A stretch of 64,000 nt of DNA, taken from NCBI RefSeq assembly GCF_013623905.1, contig NZ_JABKDD010000001.1:62001-126000 (forward strand), in the 5' to 3' direction. Both the position numbers and the translations under genes were made by a program. Origin of the DNA: Brevibacterium sediminis. GTDB taxonomy: Bacteria; Actinomycetota; Actinomycetes; Actinomycetales; Brevibacteriaceae. The notes beneath the pieces are model-generated. The model saw nothing but the letters and a program-made list of their open reading frames with translations. It was not told the DNA's origin and did no database searches. Positions 62,686-64,000 of this stretch are shown here, in pieces. Each line of letters starts with the position of its first letter. Positions within the stretch are counted from its first letter, which is position 1.

Positions 62686-63708
62686 TCAGGCAAACGCTTG
62701 GGTACGGGCGTAGAGTCCGGGGACTCCGCCGGAGTGGATGAAGGTGACCTCGTCCTCGGAAGAGAAACGGCCGGATCTGATGAGGTCGATGAGGCCGGCC
62801 GCTGCCTTGCCGGTGTAGACCGGGTCGAGGACGATGCCCTCGGTGCGGGCGAAGAGACGCACGGCCTCGACCATCTCGGGAGTCGGCAGAGCGTATCCCG
62901 TCCCGACATAGTCGCCGAGTCCCACTGTGGCGTCGCGAGGGACCGGGGGCAGATCGAGGAAGTGCGCCGTGGAATCGACGAGGTCGACGATCTTCGGCTC
63001 CTGCTCCGCCTGTGTCCGGCTGACGTTGATGCCGATGACCGGAGCATCGCTTCCTGCTCTGTGGAGGCCGACGACGAGTCCGGCCTGCATTCCGGCCGAA
63101 CCGCTGGGCGTGACGATCGTGGGCGAATCCAGCCCCGCCTCGGCGAATTGGTCGAGCATCTCAACGGCACAGTCGACGTACCCGAGCGCACCGATCGGAT
63201 TCGACCCGCCCACCGGGATGACGTAAGGCTTCCTGCCCTCGCCGCGCAGCTTCTCAGCCAGTTCTTCAGCCTCGCCGAGGAGGTCGGCCCCGTGGCCGAG
63301 CACCGTGACCGAATCGGCGCCGAGGAGGTCGAAGAGCAGGAAATTGCCCGTGTACTGCGGCGGGTTCGACCCTGCCGGTCCGAGGGCGGTGTCGTCAGGT
63401 CCGAGGTCCTCTTCGACGATGAGATGACAGTCGAGACCCTCGACGCGTGCAGCTGACAAGGTCAGTCGACAGTGATTGGACTGCACCCCGCCGACGGTGA
63501 TGAGCGTGTCCGCGCCCTGTTCCAGGGCATCGGCGATGAGGAACTCTAGCTTGCGCGTCTTGTTCCCGCCCTGAGTCAGCCCCAGTTGGTCATCGCGTTT
63601 GATCCAGATCCGCGGTCCGCCGAGCTCGGCTGACAGACGCCGCAGATGTTGGAGAGGCGTCGGCCCCGCGGTGTAGCGGCGGCGTGGGACTTCATTCAGG
63701 GCGACCAT
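62686..63708 (-). CDS. D-cysteine desulfhydrase / ACC deaminase family protein
   Basis: A 340-residue PLP enzyme of the tryptophan-synthase-beta fold. The PLP lysine lies in QGGNKTRKLEF near residue 50, and the phosphate-binding region includes GGVQSNHCR and TPSGSAGMQAG. D-cysteine desulfhydrase (to pyruvate, H2S and ammonia) is the usual activity of this group; ACC deaminase is the alternative. The ATG at 63708 follows a TAGACT -10 by eight bases with only a weak GGGA, so it may be leaderless; a start at 63747 is less likely. Confidence 0.83.
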   Translation of the reverse strand: MVALNEVPRRRYTAGPTPLQHLRRLSAELGGPRIWIKRDDQLGLTQGGNKTRKLEFLIADALEQGADTLITVGGVQSNHCRLTLSAARVEGLDCHLIVEEDLGPDDTALGPAGSNPPQYTGNFLLFDLLGADSVTVLGHGADLLGEAEELAEKLRGEGRKPYVIPVGGSNPIGALGYVDCAVEMLDQFAEAGLDSPTIVTPSGSAGMQAGLVVGLHRAGSDAPVIGINVSRTQAEQEPKIVDLVDSTAHFLDLPPVPRDATVGLGDYVGTGYALPTPEMVEAVRLFARTEGIVLDPVYTGKAAAGLIDLIRSGRFSSEDEVTFIHSGGVPGLYARTQAFA

Positions 63709-63716
63709 GGTTCCCG

Positions 63717-63722
63717 AGTCTA
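63717..63722 (-). promoter_or_regulatory. -10 element before the D-cysteine desulfhydrase-like gene
   Basis: Minus-strand TAGACT ends eight bases before the ATG at 63708. Confidence 0.4.
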
Positions 63723-63791
63723 CCGAGCTGCTCAGTCCTGCTGGCAAGACGCCGACCAGAATCTGGTCAACGGGATGTCATCAGGTCGTCC

Positions 63792-64000
63792 TCAGCCGAC
63801 GAACTCGACCTCACGGACGGCGTCGCCGCCCTTGTCCGCGGCGATCGCGTTTCTCACTGTCAGATTCATGACCTCATGTGTGTCCAGGTTCGTGTAGGAC
63901 ACCCAGGTGTATCCCTTGCCGGAATCGGCTGACGTGCGATGCCAACGTTTGGCGTGCCCGTCGTTGTGCTCGGCGAGGGCAGCGACGACGTTCTTCGTGG
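63792..64000 (-). CDS. hypothetical protein, C-terminal end (5' end outside window)
   Basis: The minus strand is open from the right edge to a TGA at 63792-63794, giving 69 residues of coding-like composition that end VRNAIAADKGGDAVREVEFVG. The piece has no start codon in the window. It contains a Trp/Tyr-rich stretch (GKGYTWVSYTNL) and no membrane segment. I do not recognise the family. It reads in the same direction as the D-cysteine desulfhydrase-like gene, 83 bases upstream of it. Confidence 0.6.
   Translation of the reverse strand, partial: TKNVVAALAEHNDGHAKRWHRTSADSGKGYTWVSYTNLDTHEVMNLTVRNAIAADKGGDAVREVEFVG

Overview
This is a GC-rich window from an actinobacterial chromosome. The gene content fits a free-living aerobic heterotroph of the Brevibacterium type; that genus is my inference from overall protein flavour, not something the sequence proves. 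Supporting signs are the actinobacterial form of inositol-3-phosphate synthase, a DtxR/IdeR-type iron box, a CsoR-type copper operator, and many genes with a TANNNT -10 hexamer 6-8 nt before the start codon and no Shine-Dalgarno, which is the actinobacterial leaderless-mRNA signature. I see no rRNA, tRNA, CRISPR, transposase or phage genes.

Layout. 1-7.2 kb is housekeeping and transport: the 3' end of an HrpA-type helicase, a small membrane protein, prfC, ino1, an AbgT-family transporter and a Bax-inhibitor-1 family protein. 7.4-14.4 kb holds a DapA-like lyase/aldehyde dehydrogenase pair, a membrane-anchored molybdopterin oxidoreductase, and a sodium:solute symporter with a small one-helix partner and a downstream unknown. 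14.4-15.7 kb has a VOC protein and an AraC-type regulator. 15.7-22.2 kb is a tightly overlapping peptide ABC importer operon ending in isoaspartyl dipeptidase. It is bounded by an imperfect direct repeat of about 55 bp that copies the 3' end of the AraC gene. 22.4-28.5 kb carries mqo with a divergent LysR gene, then a LysR/PrpF/MatC-like cluster for an unsaturated di- or tricarboxylate.

28.7-32.8 kb is an iron-regulated siderophore importer (ATPase, lipoprotein, one fused permease). 32.9-36.9 kb has a metallophosphoesterase/SMC-like ATPase pair and a small unknown. 37-45 kb is a TetR-linked acyl-CoA catabolic region. Its leftward operon (kinase-like protein, SDR, ACAD10/11-type dehydrogenase, acyl-CoA ligase) matches the gene set known from levulinate and 4-hydroxy-acid catabolism. 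45.1-50.1 kb contains a NERD-helicase, an MHS-family transporter and an amino-acid permease.

50.3-55.0 kb is a GntP/DUF1537 kinase/PdxA2/DeoR operon of the D-threonate/D-erythronate type. 55.3-57.0 kb has a MerR regulator and a CPBP protease joined by a classical long-spacer MerR promoter. 57.1-64.0 kb holds a butanediol-type dehydrogenase, a CopB-type copper ATPase, a ring-cleavage dioxygenase-like VOC protein, a lipoprotein, an RraA-like protein, a D-cysteine desulfhydrase family enzyme and the 3' end of an unknown gene.

Overall the window is a patchwork of small nutrient-uptake and catabolic modules, each with its own regulator. The most interesting items are the repeat-bounded isoaspartyl-peptide module, the split ACAD10/11-like operon with its TetR palindromes, the hook-less SbcCD-like pair, and the recurring leaderless promoter architecture.
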